DNA from: Tannerellaceae bacterium
GTDB lineage: Bacteria; Bacteroidota; Bacteroidia; Bacteroidales; Tannerellaceae
NCBI GenBank assembly: GCA_031270665.1
Contig: JAISXD010000033.1
Location: 1-35,442, forward strand
Direction of reading: 5' to 3'
Length of the DNA stretch: 35,442 bases
Shown: positions 16,611-24,208 of the stretch, piece by piece
Layout of the letters: the number at the start of each line of letters is the position of its first letter
Numbering within the stretch: the first letter of the stretch is position 1
Notes under the pieces: generated by a model
Told to the model about the DNA's origin: nothing
The model's database searches: none
Seen by the model: only the letters and a program-made list of their open reading frames with translations
Made by a program: the position numbers and the translations under genes

Positions 16611-17552
16611 ATGAAAGAAGTTTATCGTTCCCTCTGCCGTACCGAAGCGGACATACCCCTCTTTTCGAGGGACTGGTGGCTGGATACGGCGTGCGGGGGA
16701 GAAGATAAATGGGATGTGTTGATAGCAGAGGAAAAAGGGAATATCCTTGCTGCGATGCCTTTATATCTTCCGCATCCGAAGATTGTGTCCATGCCTCCCT
16801 ATACCCAAACGATGGGCGTATGGTTTGCAGAGGAAGCCCGTGAGGCGAAATATACCACAGTCCTGGGCAAACGGCAGGCCGCGTGTAAAACGTTTACCGA
16901 GGCGTTAAGGCGCTATCCCTCCTTTCTGCAGAATTTTCATTACAAGATAACCGACTGGCTGCCCTTCTATTGGGAAGGCTACAGGCAAACCACCCGTTAT
17001 ACCTATTTATTGCAGCATATCGGGCGAGCGGACGAGTTGTGGAACAACATGAGCCTGAACATCCGCCGGAATATACGTAAGGCAAGGGATAAGTTTCAGA
17101 TAGAAGTAAGACGGGATATTCCGCCAGACGACTTCCTGCGGGTGTATGCCCTGTCGTTCAGGCGGCAGGGCCGGAAAGCGCCCCACCTGGATACGCTGAG
17201 GCGGCTGATAGCCAAATGCGATGAACGGGGACAGGGCCGCCTGTGGGGAGGATATGATACAGAAGGACGCCTCCATGCCGCGGCCTTCCTTGTATGGCAG
17301 GAAAGCTCGGCCTATTACCTGGCAGGGGGCGGCGATCCTGCTTTGCGCGAATCGGGGGCGCATAGCCTGGTGTTGTGGGAAGGCATAAAGGACGTTTCCC
17401 GCTATACGTCCCTGTTCGACTTTGAAGGATCCATGCTTGCCGGGGTGGAACGTTTTTTCCGCGAGTTCGGGGCTGTCCAAACGCCCTTTTTCACAATATC
17501 CCGGAACGAACGGAGTTTGGTATACAGCGTTCGAATGAAATTAGGCATATGA
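16611..17552 (+). CDS. vimA: VimA-like GNAT/FemAB-fold acyltransferase
   Basis: This 313-residue protein is of the GNAT/FemAB type. Its C-terminal half has the recognisable core MSLNIRRNIRKARDKFQIEV, DDFLRVYALSFRRQGRKAP, then AAAFLVWQESSAYYLAGGGDP and GAHSLVLWEGI. The last two match the acetyl-CoA-binding half of the family. It starts 18 bases after recA, the position of vimA in P. gingivalis, where VimA affects gingipain maturation and acetyl-CoA or lipid transfer. Naming rests on synteny plus fold, not on an alignment. Its stop overlaps the next start as ATGA. Substrate here is unknown; an envelope glycan or lipid precursor is the most likely acceptor. Confidence 0.75.
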   Translation: MKEVYRSLCRTEADIPLFSRDWWLDTACGGEDKWDVLIAEEKGNILAAMPLYLPHPKIVSMPPYTQTMGVWFAEEAREAKYTTVLGKRQAACKTFTEALRRYPSFLQNFHYKITDWLPFYWEGYRQTTRYTYLLQHIGRADELWNNMSLNIRRNIRKARDKFQIEVRRDIPPDDFLRVYALSFRRQGRKAPHLDTLRRLIAKCDERGQGRLWGGYDTEGRLHAAAFLVWQESSAYYLAGGGDPALRESGAHSLVLWEGIKDVSRYTSLFDFEGSMLAGVERFFREFGAVQTPFFTISRNERSLVYSVRMKLGI

Positions 17553-18862
17553 ATCCGGCCGTTTCTTATATAATTGATTTTCTGCTTGGCGATCAAAAGT
17601 CCGTGCGGCATAACTGCCGGATAGGATATACGTCCGACCGCAGTATGTTCCATCGGTATAACCTGGTGATTGTAGCCTCTTCGTTCTTTAACGAACGGGT
17701 CTATGGCACGCCCCTGTCCATGCCGGCCTTGCCTTTGGCGGAGGTGGAAGGCGTCCCCTTGCTGTTCGGGGAGGCGAAAACGGTGTGGCATGGGGATACG
17801 CTGGCGGTGTATGCCGATATTGTAGCGAGCGCCTATTTCCTGCTTACACGCTATGAAGAGATACGGCGGCGGGATGTGCGGGACGAACACGGGCGTTTCC
17901 CCGGAAAAGAATCGCTTCCTTACCGCGCCGGCTTTATCCACCGGCCCATAGTAGACGAATACGGCAAACTGTTACGCGGCTGGCTGCGTGAAACGGGCGT
18001 ATCCCTAACGGAGCCGGCGCCCCGTATACGGAAAATCTGGCTGACGCATGACGTAGACGCTCCCTTTTATTGCCGCTCGCTGCGCGGCGCCCTGCGTGAG
18101 ACGCTGAGGGGAAAAGGAATAGGGAACGCCCTGCGCCTTCTAAGGCAGCCATTGGAAAAGGACCCCTATTATACGTTCCCCTGGCTTACGAGTGAGGATG
18201 ATAAGGTAATGGGCCGGTTGGGAAAGAAGCGCAGCAATGCGCTGTATTTCCTTAAGACGGGAGGTAAATCATCTTATGACAGGCCCCGTTACAGCCTGCG
18301 CCGTCCGGGCGGCGCTTCTTTACTGAAACTGCTCCGCTCACGGCAGGCCGTAGTGGGTCTGCATAGCAGCTATGACGCGGGGCAAAACCCGCTACTCATC
18401 GAAAGGGAGCGGGAGCATCTGGAAAGGATAAGCGGGCAGAAGATACGCCATAACCGCCACCATTACCTGGCCGCAAGGGAGCCGGAAGATTTGGTCTTGC
18501 TGGAAAGGGCCGGTATTACCGACGACTTCACCATGGGTTACCCCCATGTGGCCGGTTTCCGTTTGGGCACGTCGCGTCCGGTGCGCTGGATCAATCCGGC
18601 CAACAAACATGTCTCTTCACTTACGCTGCATCCGCTCACGGTGATGGATGTGACGCTCAGCGAAACGAAATATATGAACCTGTCCTACGACGAGGCCTTC
18701 GGTTACTGCCTCCGCCTTATCGACCGGGTGGAGCAGGCGGGCGGGGAGCTTGTTATGCTGTGGCATAACGATACGGTATCACAGTTGCAAATGCGTCAGG
18801 GTGCGGCCACGTGGCACCGCCGCCTGTACGCCGCCTTAACGGATGAATTGCTAAAGCGATGA
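17549..18862 (+). CDS. vimE: VimE-like polysaccharide deacetylase-family protein
   Basis: The protein has 437 residues. The N-terminal ~150 residues form a lead-in domain (YLLTRYEEIRRRD, ESLPYRAGFIHRPIVDEYG). The catalytic-looking part starts at IWLTHDVDAPF, whose Asp pair marks the polysaccharide-deacetylase (NodB-like) fold. It continues with YFLKTGGKSSYDRPRY, VVGLHSSYDAG with a metal-type histidine, IRHNRHHYLA, and VMLWHNDTVS near the end. It occupies the vimE slot between the VimA-like and VimF-like genes. In P. gingivalis VimE is a putative carbohydrate deacetylase needed for gingipain activity and glycosylation. It overlaps both neighbours by four bases (ATGA). The predicted reaction is N- or O-deacetylation of a glycan intermediate, unproven here. 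Confidence 0.75.
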   Translation: MNPAVSYIIDFLLGDQKSVRHNCRIGYTSDRSMFHRYNLVIVASSFFNERVYGTPLSMPALPLAEVEGVPLLFGEAKTVWHGDTLAVYADIVASAYFLLTRYEEIRRRDVRDEHGRFPGKESLPYRAGFIHRPIVDEYGKLLRGWLRETGVSLTEPAPRIRKIWLTHDVDAPFYCRSLRGALRETLRGKGIGNALRLLRQPLEKDPYYTFPWLTSEDDKVMGRLGKKRSNALYFLKTGGKSSYDRPRYSLRRPGGASLLKLLRSRQAVVGLHSSYDAGQNPLLIEREREHLERISGQKIRHNRHHYLAAREPEDLVLLERAGITDDFTMGYPHVAGFRLGTSRPVRWINPANKHVSSLTLHPLTVMDVTLSETKYMNLSYDEAFGYCLRLIDRVEQAGGELVMLWHNDTVSQLQMRQGAATWHRRLYAALTDELLKR

Positions 18863-20115
18863 AGATACTGATCCTCTGCGATATGTTCCCCCCGGCTTTC
18901 GCCCCGCGTATGGGATACCTTTGCAAGTACTTTGCCGCCGGGAGCAAACCGGTGGTGGTGACCGAACAGATCGACGACACGAATTTTTCTTTCCTTACGG
19001 GCTATGCCGACGTTACGTACATTAATTATTACAGGGCAAGCGGGAAGATAGCCCGCCGCTTGGAATGGATAGCCGTCCTCTTACTTGATTTCTTCTTCGG
19101 TTACAAAGACCGCAAAATGATAAAGGTAGCCTCCCGGCTATTGGAAAAGGGAGGTTTCGACGCAGTACTGGGCGCCTCGTACCGTACCTTCCCGCTACCG
19201 GCGGCGCAAGCGGTGGCCAAACGTTTCGACCTCCCTTTCGTAGCCGATACGAGGGATATCATCGAGCAGTATGTGTCTGCCTGTTATATCGCCCATCCGT
19301 TCCACACGTTTCCTTTTCTGGATAGACTAATAGTGAAAGCCTTTCGCTGGAAACTGCTCAAAGGGCGCAACCGCGCCTTACGCCGGGCGGACTGTATAAC
19401 GACGGTCTCTCCCTGGCATGTGGAGATGATGAAACGCTATAATCCACGGGTAGAACTGATATACAACGGCTACGACCCGGAGTTGTTTTATCCCGAACGC
19501 ATCGTAACGCCCGCCTTTCGCATGACGTTCACCGGAAGGCTGGTAAGCCTTGAAACGCGCGACCCGCGGCCGCTCTTCGAAGCCATCGCCCGGTTGGCTG
19601 GTGAAGGGCATATCTCCCCCGCTACCTTCCGGGTGCAGTGGTATACGGACGACGCTTCGCGCGAGATGCTCCGCCCGCTGGTAGAGGAATACGCCATTGG
19701 CGGGTACATGGACTTTTTCGGATATGTGCCCGGCGACGCGATTCCGGGGATACTGAACCGGAGCTCCGTTTTGTTGCAGCTGGCCAATAAAGCCGGCGGT
19801 TCCGGGCCCAAAGGCATCATGTCTACCAAGCTGTTCGAGTCGTTCGCCGTGGAGAAGCCCCTGCTGTGCGTAAGGAGCGACGAGAGTTACCTGGAGGAAA
19901 CCATACGCCTGGCCCATGCCGGCGCCTCTGCCCGGACGGCGAGCGAAGCGTACGATTTCATACGGTCCTGCTACAGGGAATGGCAGGAGAAAGGATATAC
20001 CACCATAGAGGTGGATCGCGAAGTGACGGGCTCTTTTTCGCGCAGGCGGCAGGCGGGGCAATTTATGCGTATATTCGATAAACTGATAGAAGAGAAAAAG
20101 GCGCATCATGGATAA
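18859..20115 (+). CDS. vimF: VimF-like glycosyltransferase (GT4-type)
   Basis: This 418-residue GT-B protein opens with MKILILCDMFPPAFAPRMGY, an N-terminal Rossmann domain typical of GT4 enzymes. Acceptor-side motifs include ADCITTVSPWHVEMM and ELIYNGYDPELFYPE. The C-terminal donor domain has FTGRLVSLETRDPRP, a glycan-binding SVLLQLANKAGGSGPKGIMSTKLFESFAVEKP, and a late glutamate-rich helix. Its position matches VimF, a putative glycosyltransferase of P. gingivalis involved in glycosylating surface proteases via anionic LPS. The start overlaps vimE by four bases, and the next gene starts eight bases before its stop. Donor sugar cannot be told. Confidence 0.78.
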   Translation: MKILILCDMFPPAFAPRMGYLCKYFAAGSKPVVVTEQIDDTNFSFLTGYADVTYINYYRASGKIARRLEWIAVLLLDFFFGYKDRKMIKVASRLLEKGGFDAVLGASYRTFPLPAAQAVAKRFDLPFVADTRDIIEQYVSACYIAHPFHTFPFLDRLIVKAFRWKLLKGRNRALRRADCITTVSPWHVEMMKRYNPRVELIYNGYDPELFYPERIVTPAFRMTFTGRLVSLETRDPRPLFEAIARLAGEGHISPATFRVQWYTDDASREMLRPLVEEYAIGGYMDFFGYVPGDAIPGILNRSSVLLQLANKAGGSGPKGIMSTKLFESFAVEKPLLCVRSDESYLEETIRLAHAGASARTASEAYDFIRSCYREWQEKGYTTIEVDREVTGSFSRRRQAGQFMRIFDKLIEEKKAHHG

Positions 20116-21238
20116 ATACATCAACATCATCGCACTGAACGTTCCCTACCCGGCCAACTACGGGGGGATAATTGATATCTATTACAAGGTAAAAGCCTTG
20201 CATGCCCTTGGGATAAAGATCGTCCTGCACTGTTTTGAATACGAACGGCCGCCGGCCACACAGCTGGACAAACTGTGCGAGGCCGTTTATTATTACAGGC
20301 GCCGCACCGGGTGGCTGGCCAATCTGTCCGTTCTGCCTTACAACGTTTATAGCCGCAAACATCCCGGCTTGCTACGCAGCCTGCTCTGCAACGACTACCC
20401 GATACTGTTTGAAGGACTGCATTCGTGCTATTATATGAGCGACAAACGTTTGTCGGGCCGCTTGAAGGTGTACAGGGAAAGCAATATAGAGCACGATTAC
20501 TACCGTATGCTGGCCCGTTCGTGTACCGAAGGGCTGAAAAAGGCTTTCTTCCTTGTCGAGGCCTGGCGGTTCAGGCGTTACCAGCGGGTAATCAAAAAGG
20601 CCTCTCTTACGCTGGCCGTCTCGCTGGCCGACGCGCACTACCTGCAGAGGGCGTTCCGGGGGAAAAGGATTGAGTTCATGCCCTCTTTTCATGGTAACGA
20701 CGAAGTGACGGCCGCGCCCGGGCAGTCTGATTTTATCCTTTACCATGGCAAACTGTCGGTGGTGGAGAACGAACAGGCCGCCCTTTACCTTGTGCAGCGT
20801 GTGTTCTGCAAGCTACGCTGTGCGTGCGTCATCGCGGGAATGGCGCCCTCCGCCCGTTTGAGGGACGCCGTCGCCGCGTACCCCCATATCCGCCTCGAGG
20901 CCGATCCTTCGCCACAAAGGATGGCCGCGCTTGTAAGGGAAGCCCAGGTACATATGCTGGTCACTTTCCAAGAGACCGGCTTGAAGCTCAAACTGCTGAA
21001 CAGCCTCTTTGCCGGGCGGCACATCGTCGTAAATAACGCGATGCTTACCGGAAGCGGCTTAGACCCCCTTTGCCATATCGCCGATACGCCGGAGGGAATG
21101 ATTGCCGTCTCCACCCGCCTTTTGGCAAAGCCGTTTACATCGGAAGAGGCCGCCCGGCGGACGCGATACCTTATCCCCTCTTATTCAAATAAATACCAGG
21201 CCGAAAGGCTTATACGGATACTCTATGGAGAGGCGTAG
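20108..21238 (+). CDS. Second glycosyltransferase of the vim-like operon, GT-B type
   Basis: The protein has 376 residues and begins MDKYINIIALNVPYPANYGG, a GT4-like N-terminal pattern (NVPYPANYGGIIDIYYKVKAL). The middle ASLTLAVSLADAHYLQRAF matches the usual inter-domain region. The donor half is FILYHGKLSVVENEQAALYL, CVIAGMAPS, then HMLVTFQETGLKLKLLNSLFAGRHIVVN. It lacks the canonical EG..P helix, having ETGLKLKLLN instead, so it may be a divergent branch. Its start codon lies inside the end of the VimF-like gene and its tail overlaps the methyltransferase by 14 bases, so the three are translationally coupled. I do not recall these tail genes as part of the published P. gingivalis bcp-recA-vim unit, so they may be an extension. 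Confidence 0.72.
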   Translation: MDKYINIIALNVPYPANYGGIIDIYYKVKALHALGIKIVLHCFEYERPPATQLDKLCEAVYYYRRRTGWLANLSVLPYNVYSRKHPGLLRSLLCNDYPILFEGLHSCYYMSDKRLSGRLKVYRESNIEHDYYRMLARSCTEGLKKAFFLVEAWRFRRYQRVIKKASLTLAVSLADAHYLQRAFRGKRIEFMPSFHGNDEVTAAPGQSDFILYHGKLSVVENEQAALYLVQRVFCKLRCACVIAGMAPSARLRDAVAAYPHIRLEADPSPQRMAALVREAQVHMLVTFQETGLKLKLLNSLFAGRHIVVNNAMLTGSGLDPLCHIADTPEGMIAVSTRLLAKPFTSEEAARRTRYLIPSYSNKYQAERLIRILYGEA

Positions 21239-22235
21239 ACTGATAGAGGCGGGGCGCCTTTTGGCAAAGAGGCTGCAATCGGTGGCGTACGAGTCCCTCG
21301 CCATCAGCGATTACAATAAGCGCTATATCCGGCGTATCTTCCCCGCGCTACCCTACTATATGGAAATCTACGCCGACTGTCTCTGTAAAGGCATGCTGTC
21401 GGCCGGGTTACCTTTCCGGGAGCTTACGCTTGTCGACTACGGCGGGGGAAGCGGTTTCCTCAGCCTGCTGGCCAAGGAAGCCGGCATAGGGCAGGTGATT
21501 TATATAGACCTCAATCCACTGTCGGTAGAAACCGTCGGGGTATTGAAAAAGCAACTGTCCGTTGGCCCCGATATTATTTTGCACGGGGATTCTGCTGCTC
21601 TGGTAGAAGCGTGCGAAGCCCGGCAGCTAACGCCCCATCTGCTCATAGCCACCGATGTGATTGAACATGTGTACGACCTGGAACGTTTCTTCCAAAGCTT
21701 CCGGCAGATTAATCCGCAGATGGAGCTCCTCTTTACAACCGCCTCCAACCCCTATAACCCCCTTGTAAAGAGAAGGCTGCGTAAATTTATGCAGGACTGC
21801 GAGCGGGGCCGTGCCCTAACGGACGGCTATTATGCGCGCCGGACGGATTTTATAAGGGAAAAGTATCCCTTCTTCACCCAGGAGCAGACCGCCGCCTGGA
21901 GCCGTTGTACGCGCGGGCTTACGTATGAGGATATCGTCAAAACGATAGAGCTGAACCATCCGCCCGTCCCCGAAGACAGCTACAATACCTGCGACCCCGC
22001 AACGGGCAACTGGGCCGAACGTATCCTTCCCATCCGCTACTACCGCGATTTACTGCAGCTCTACGGCTATGGGCTTACCATACGGAAAGGTTTCTATAAC
22101 GCCCGCCGCCGCAGCCGCCTCGCCTCCTTTCTTTTTCGCCTGGCCAATGCCCTTATCCGTTACTCCGGCCCCTTAGGACTTTGCCTGGCCCCCTATATCC
22201 TGCTTCGGTGCAGGCCGGATAAGCGTCAGGGCTAA
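21225..22235 (+). CDS. Class I SAM-dependent methyltransferase of the vim-like operon
   Basis: This 336-residue protein starts at ATG 21225 (MERRRLIEAGRLLAKRL). A longer frame upstream exists but lies inside the glycosyltransferase gene. Motif I is LVDYGGGSGFLSLLAKEAG (SAM-binding, residues 69-87), followed by VIYIDLNPLSVETV with the ribose-binding Asp. The motif IV equivalent is LLIATDVIEHVYDLERFF. The C-terminal region (TYEDIVKTIELNHPPVPEDS onward) is unusually long and family-specific, ending in two hydrophobic helices that could bind membrane or a lipid-linked substrate. It is the last gene of the operon. Methylation of a sugar in a lipid-linked glycan, by this and the two glycosyltransferases, is the plausible job. 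Confidence 0.75.
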   Translation: MERRRLIEAGRLLAKRLQSVAYESLAISDYNKRYIRRIFPALPYYMEIYADCLCKGMLSAGLPFRELTLVDYGGGSGFLSLLAKEAGIGQVIYIDLNPLSVETVGVLKKQLSVGPDIILHGDSAALVEACEARQLTPHLLIATDVIEHVYDLERFFQSFRQINPQMELLFTTASNPYNPLVKRRLRKFMQDCERGRALTDGYYARRTDFIREKYPFFTQEQTAAWSRCTRGLTYEDIVKTIELNHPPVPEDSYNTCDPATGNWAERILPIRYYRDLLQLYGYGLTIRKGFYNARRRSRLASFLFRLANALIRYSGPLGLCLAPYILLRCRPDKRQG

Positions 22236-22517
22236 AGAGGAAAAAAAATCCCCGGGGGAAGCTTTTTCCCCCACACCGGAAAAGGAAAAAAACAGGGAAG
22301 GGAAAAAAAAATCTACAGCCGCAGGCGAAAAAAACACAGCCGGGATGAATGTTATTACAAATGAAATGGATAATTTTACCCTGTGATGAAAACCGTTACA
22401 GGAGAAACGGACTCCGCCGCGGGAGTAAGAGAAGCGATTCCTTCCGGATATTTTTCATAAAAAGGCATACATAACAAAAAGAATAACCAAGTGTTGAACC
22501 AGTAAATTATAAAAAAA
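22236..22517. other. Intergenic region with hairpin, no gene seen
   Basis: The stretch is rich in A runs and G/C blocks. GGGGGAA (22254-22260) pairs with TTCCCCC (22266-22272) around a five-base loop, and A8 lies on its left. Read on the minus strand, this is a hairpin with a T run a few bases beyond, though no minus gene ends here. TAATTTTA at 22371-22378 is the best, imperfect -7 candidate for the gene at 22518. Confidence 0.5.
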
Positions 22518-23360
22518 ATGAACAATTCAGGCCTCCTTACAGAAGCCCTCCTGTCCGTCGTAAGGCAGTGGCACGGCAGTATAGACGAACAGTTTAGCTG
22601 CATAGACAACGTAACCTTCCGCATGGGGCGGTACGCCATCTCCTGGCCCCTTCCCGATGATGTGGAGAAAGAACTCACCGACAATCACGAGCAGTTGGAC
22701 GTCTTGATAAAGCGATGCCGCACCACCGCCGGGTCGGCCATGGACCGCGCCCTTCGCAACACGCTGCTCAAATCCACCGTGGCCCTTTGCCTCATACGGG
22801 TGAAGATATGGGCGTACGCCGGCTATGCGGCCGGTAAGATAACGGCCGACGAGGTGCACGAACTGGGCTTCCTGCTGCCCGGCGAAACGGGCGGGCAGCA
22901 CAAACGCGCAGAACCCACCACGGCGCGGGCGGAAGTGAAGGTAAGCGTACTGAACGAAGACTTCATCCGCGTGGTGATAGACCAGTCGGCCGGCGAAAAC
23001 GCCGCACAGGTGGTACACGGATGGCCCGGGGGCGTAGGGCACGCCCTTATCGTAATCACTTCCGTAGCGGAAGACAGGGAGGTATACCGGCAGATGACCA
23101 CGCACCTTCACAACAACATCCGCCTTCCCGAAGGCTCGCACGGGCAGCAGTTCGTTATCAAGGCCGCCTTCCTTACGCACGTAGACGACGATCCTATCTT
23201 CGGCAGCTCGCCCACCTTCTCCATGCCCTTCAGCACCGAAGACCTTGCCGCCCACCTCGACCGCCAACACCACGAAGACTTCGAAGCCCAGGTGCAGGAA
23301 GTAGAACGCCAGCGCCTCGAAATCGAACGCCTCCGCTCCGAGCTGAACGCCGGAAAGTAA
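22518..23360 (+). CDS. Conserved protein of unknown function with C-terminal coiled coil
   Basis: I do not recognise a characterised family in this 280-residue protein. It has three visible parts. Residues 1-130 are helical and well conserved in character (RCRTTAGSAMDRALRNTLL, TVALCLIRVKIWAYAGYAAG, ITADEVHELGFLLPGE). Residues 135-240 are beta-rich (AEVKVSVLNEDFIRVVIDQS, HALIVITSVAEDREVYRQMT, QFVIKAAFLTHVDDDPIFG). The end, RQHHEDFEAQVQEVERQRLE, is a charged coiled coil. No signal peptide is seen. The strongly biased GC-rich codons explain the long open minus frame on the same bases. A bidirectional terminator at 23408 closes the unit, which contains only this gene. Confidence 0.75.
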   Translation: MNNSGLLTEALLSVVRQWHGSIDEQFSCIDNVTFRMGRYAISWPLPDDVEKELTDNHEQLDVLIKRCRTTAGSAMDRALRNTLLKSTVALCLIRVKIWAYAGYAAGKITADEVHELGFLLPGETGGQHKRAEPTTARAEVKVSVLNEDFIRVVIDQSAGENAAQVVHGWPGGVGHALIVITSVAEDREVYRQMTTHLHNNIRLPEGSHGQQFVIKAAFLTHVDDDPIFGSSPTFSMPFSTEDLAAHLDRQHHEDFEAQVQEVERQRLEIERLRSELNAGK

Positions 23361-23407
23361 GCCTTTCCGTCAGCCAAAAAAGGTAAAACGGGCTCCCCGC
23401 TCATCAA

Positions 23408-23451
23408 AAAAAACCCTGTCCCCCGGCAGCCCGGAAGACAGGTTTTTTTTT
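23408..23451. terminator. Strong bidirectional rho-independent terminator
   Basis: CCTGTC (23415-23420) pairs with GACAGG (23437-23442), and inner CCGG pairs with CCGG around the loop CAGC. A run of A lies on the left and T9 on the right, so it works for the plus gene ending at 23360 and the minus gene ending at 23496. Confidence 0.85.
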
Positions 23452-23495
23452 GATTCGTATTTCAAGTCACGCTCCCGCAAACAATTATCCCTTTT

Positions 23496-24053
23496 TCAGC
23501 GCAGCGACCGCTCAAAGATATCATGTTCGTCGTACAGGGAATCTTTATTCCTCTCCGGAAACGTACTATACCTGTCCAGAAAGTCATTGGAATAGATCAA
23601 CAGCTCGATAAACGCCAGCGGGTACTTATGCTCGGCCAGAGAGCGGATGGAAATGAATTTACGCTCTTCGGGCGTTTGGAAATGAACCTGATATATAAGC
23701 AAATCGTCCATAAACCCGTCTGTTTTCCCGTCGAAACCGTACGAATCTTTCAATTTGGAGAAATTGCACCTGGAAAGCAGTTTTTCGAGCGTTTTATATT
23801 CTTGTTCCGAAAGCTTTCCTTCCCGTACGTTAGGATCCTGTTTACCGGCATGGTTATCCATGTAGTAATTATAGCTTTCAACCTTATAGGTTCTATTACT
23901 GTCGAAGGAAACGATGGTTTTGTAAAAACCCGTGCTTTCCATCGTGTAACGGAAAGTAAATTCTTCCAAATTCTTCCGGCAGCCGGCAAATAGCAGCACG
24001 AATATTGCCCAAATAGCCGGGGCGGCGAGCGTACGCAGTATCATTCTGTTCAT
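23496..24053 (-). CDS. Small predicted lipoprotein of unknown function, divergent from feoAB
   Basis: The 185-residue protein starts MNRMILRTLAAPAIWAIFVLLFAGCRKN, a signal peptide with lipobox LFAGC. The mature part is hydrophilic, with beta-like segments (FTFRYTMESTGFYKTIVSFD) and a helical centre (LSEQEYKTLEKLLSRCNFSK). I recognise no enzymatic motif. It is divergent from feoAB across a 155-base region packed with TAGGTAT/ATACC half sites. Two of these lie within 30 bases of its own start codon, so it may be co-regulated with iron uptake. That is inference. An imperfect -7 element (TATTTTG, minus strand 24102-24096) is the best promoter candidate. Confidence 0.8.
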   Translation of the reverse strand: MNRMILRTLAAPAIWAIFVLLFAGCRKNLEEFTFRYTMESTGFYKTIVSFDSNRTYKVESYNYYMDNHAGKQDPNVREGKLSEQEYKTLEKLLSRCNFSKLKDSYGFDGKTDGFMDDLLIYQVHFQTPEERKFISIRSLAEHKYPLAFIELLIYSNDFLDRYSTFPERNKDSLYDEHDIFERSLR

Positions 24054-24060
24054 ATGAAGT

Positions 24061-24144
24061 TAGGTATAAATAGGTATATAGGGCGTAAAACTAATCAAAA
24101 TACCTGAAATACCCAAAAAAAGAGAATACCTACATATAGGTATT
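24061..24144. promoter_or_regulatory. Operator region with repeated TAGGTAT half sites upstream of feoAB
   Basis: Two direct TAGGTATA copies lie at 24061 and 24071, ATACCT at 24100, ATACCC at 24109, and an inverted repeat at 24125-24144. The inverted repeat has arms AATACCTA and TAGGTATT with a four-base centre, and it overlaps the -33 TTG of the feoAB promoter. This is a good position for a repressor. Which regulator binds is unknown; it does not look like the classical enterobacterial Fur box. Confidence 0.65.
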
Positions 24145-24173
24145 GAGCCAAACCGTTTTTACCCCTAACTTTG
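24143..24173 (+). promoter_or_regulatory. Promoter of feoAB
   Basis: TTG (24143-24145), 20 bases, TAACTTTG (24166-24173): a close match to the Bacteroidetes consensus. Transcription would begin near 24180, 30 bases before the ATG at 24209. The TTG could be mistaken for a start codon but is the -33 element. Confidence 0.75.
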
Positions 24174-24208
24174 TATTGTTTTATAAAGCAGAGAGGGGTA
24201 ACCAGAGG

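Noticed and set aside
22527..23273. 248-residue minus-strand frame inside the unknown gene
   Set aside because: Its composition mirrors the GC-rich codons of the plus frame. The plus frame has domain-like structure and a proper terminator, so the minus frame is a shadow.
24143..24208. N-terminal extension of FeoAB from TTG 24143
   Set aside because: The TTG is the -33 promoter element and the -7 box lies inside the extension, so these bases are upstream of the transcript start.
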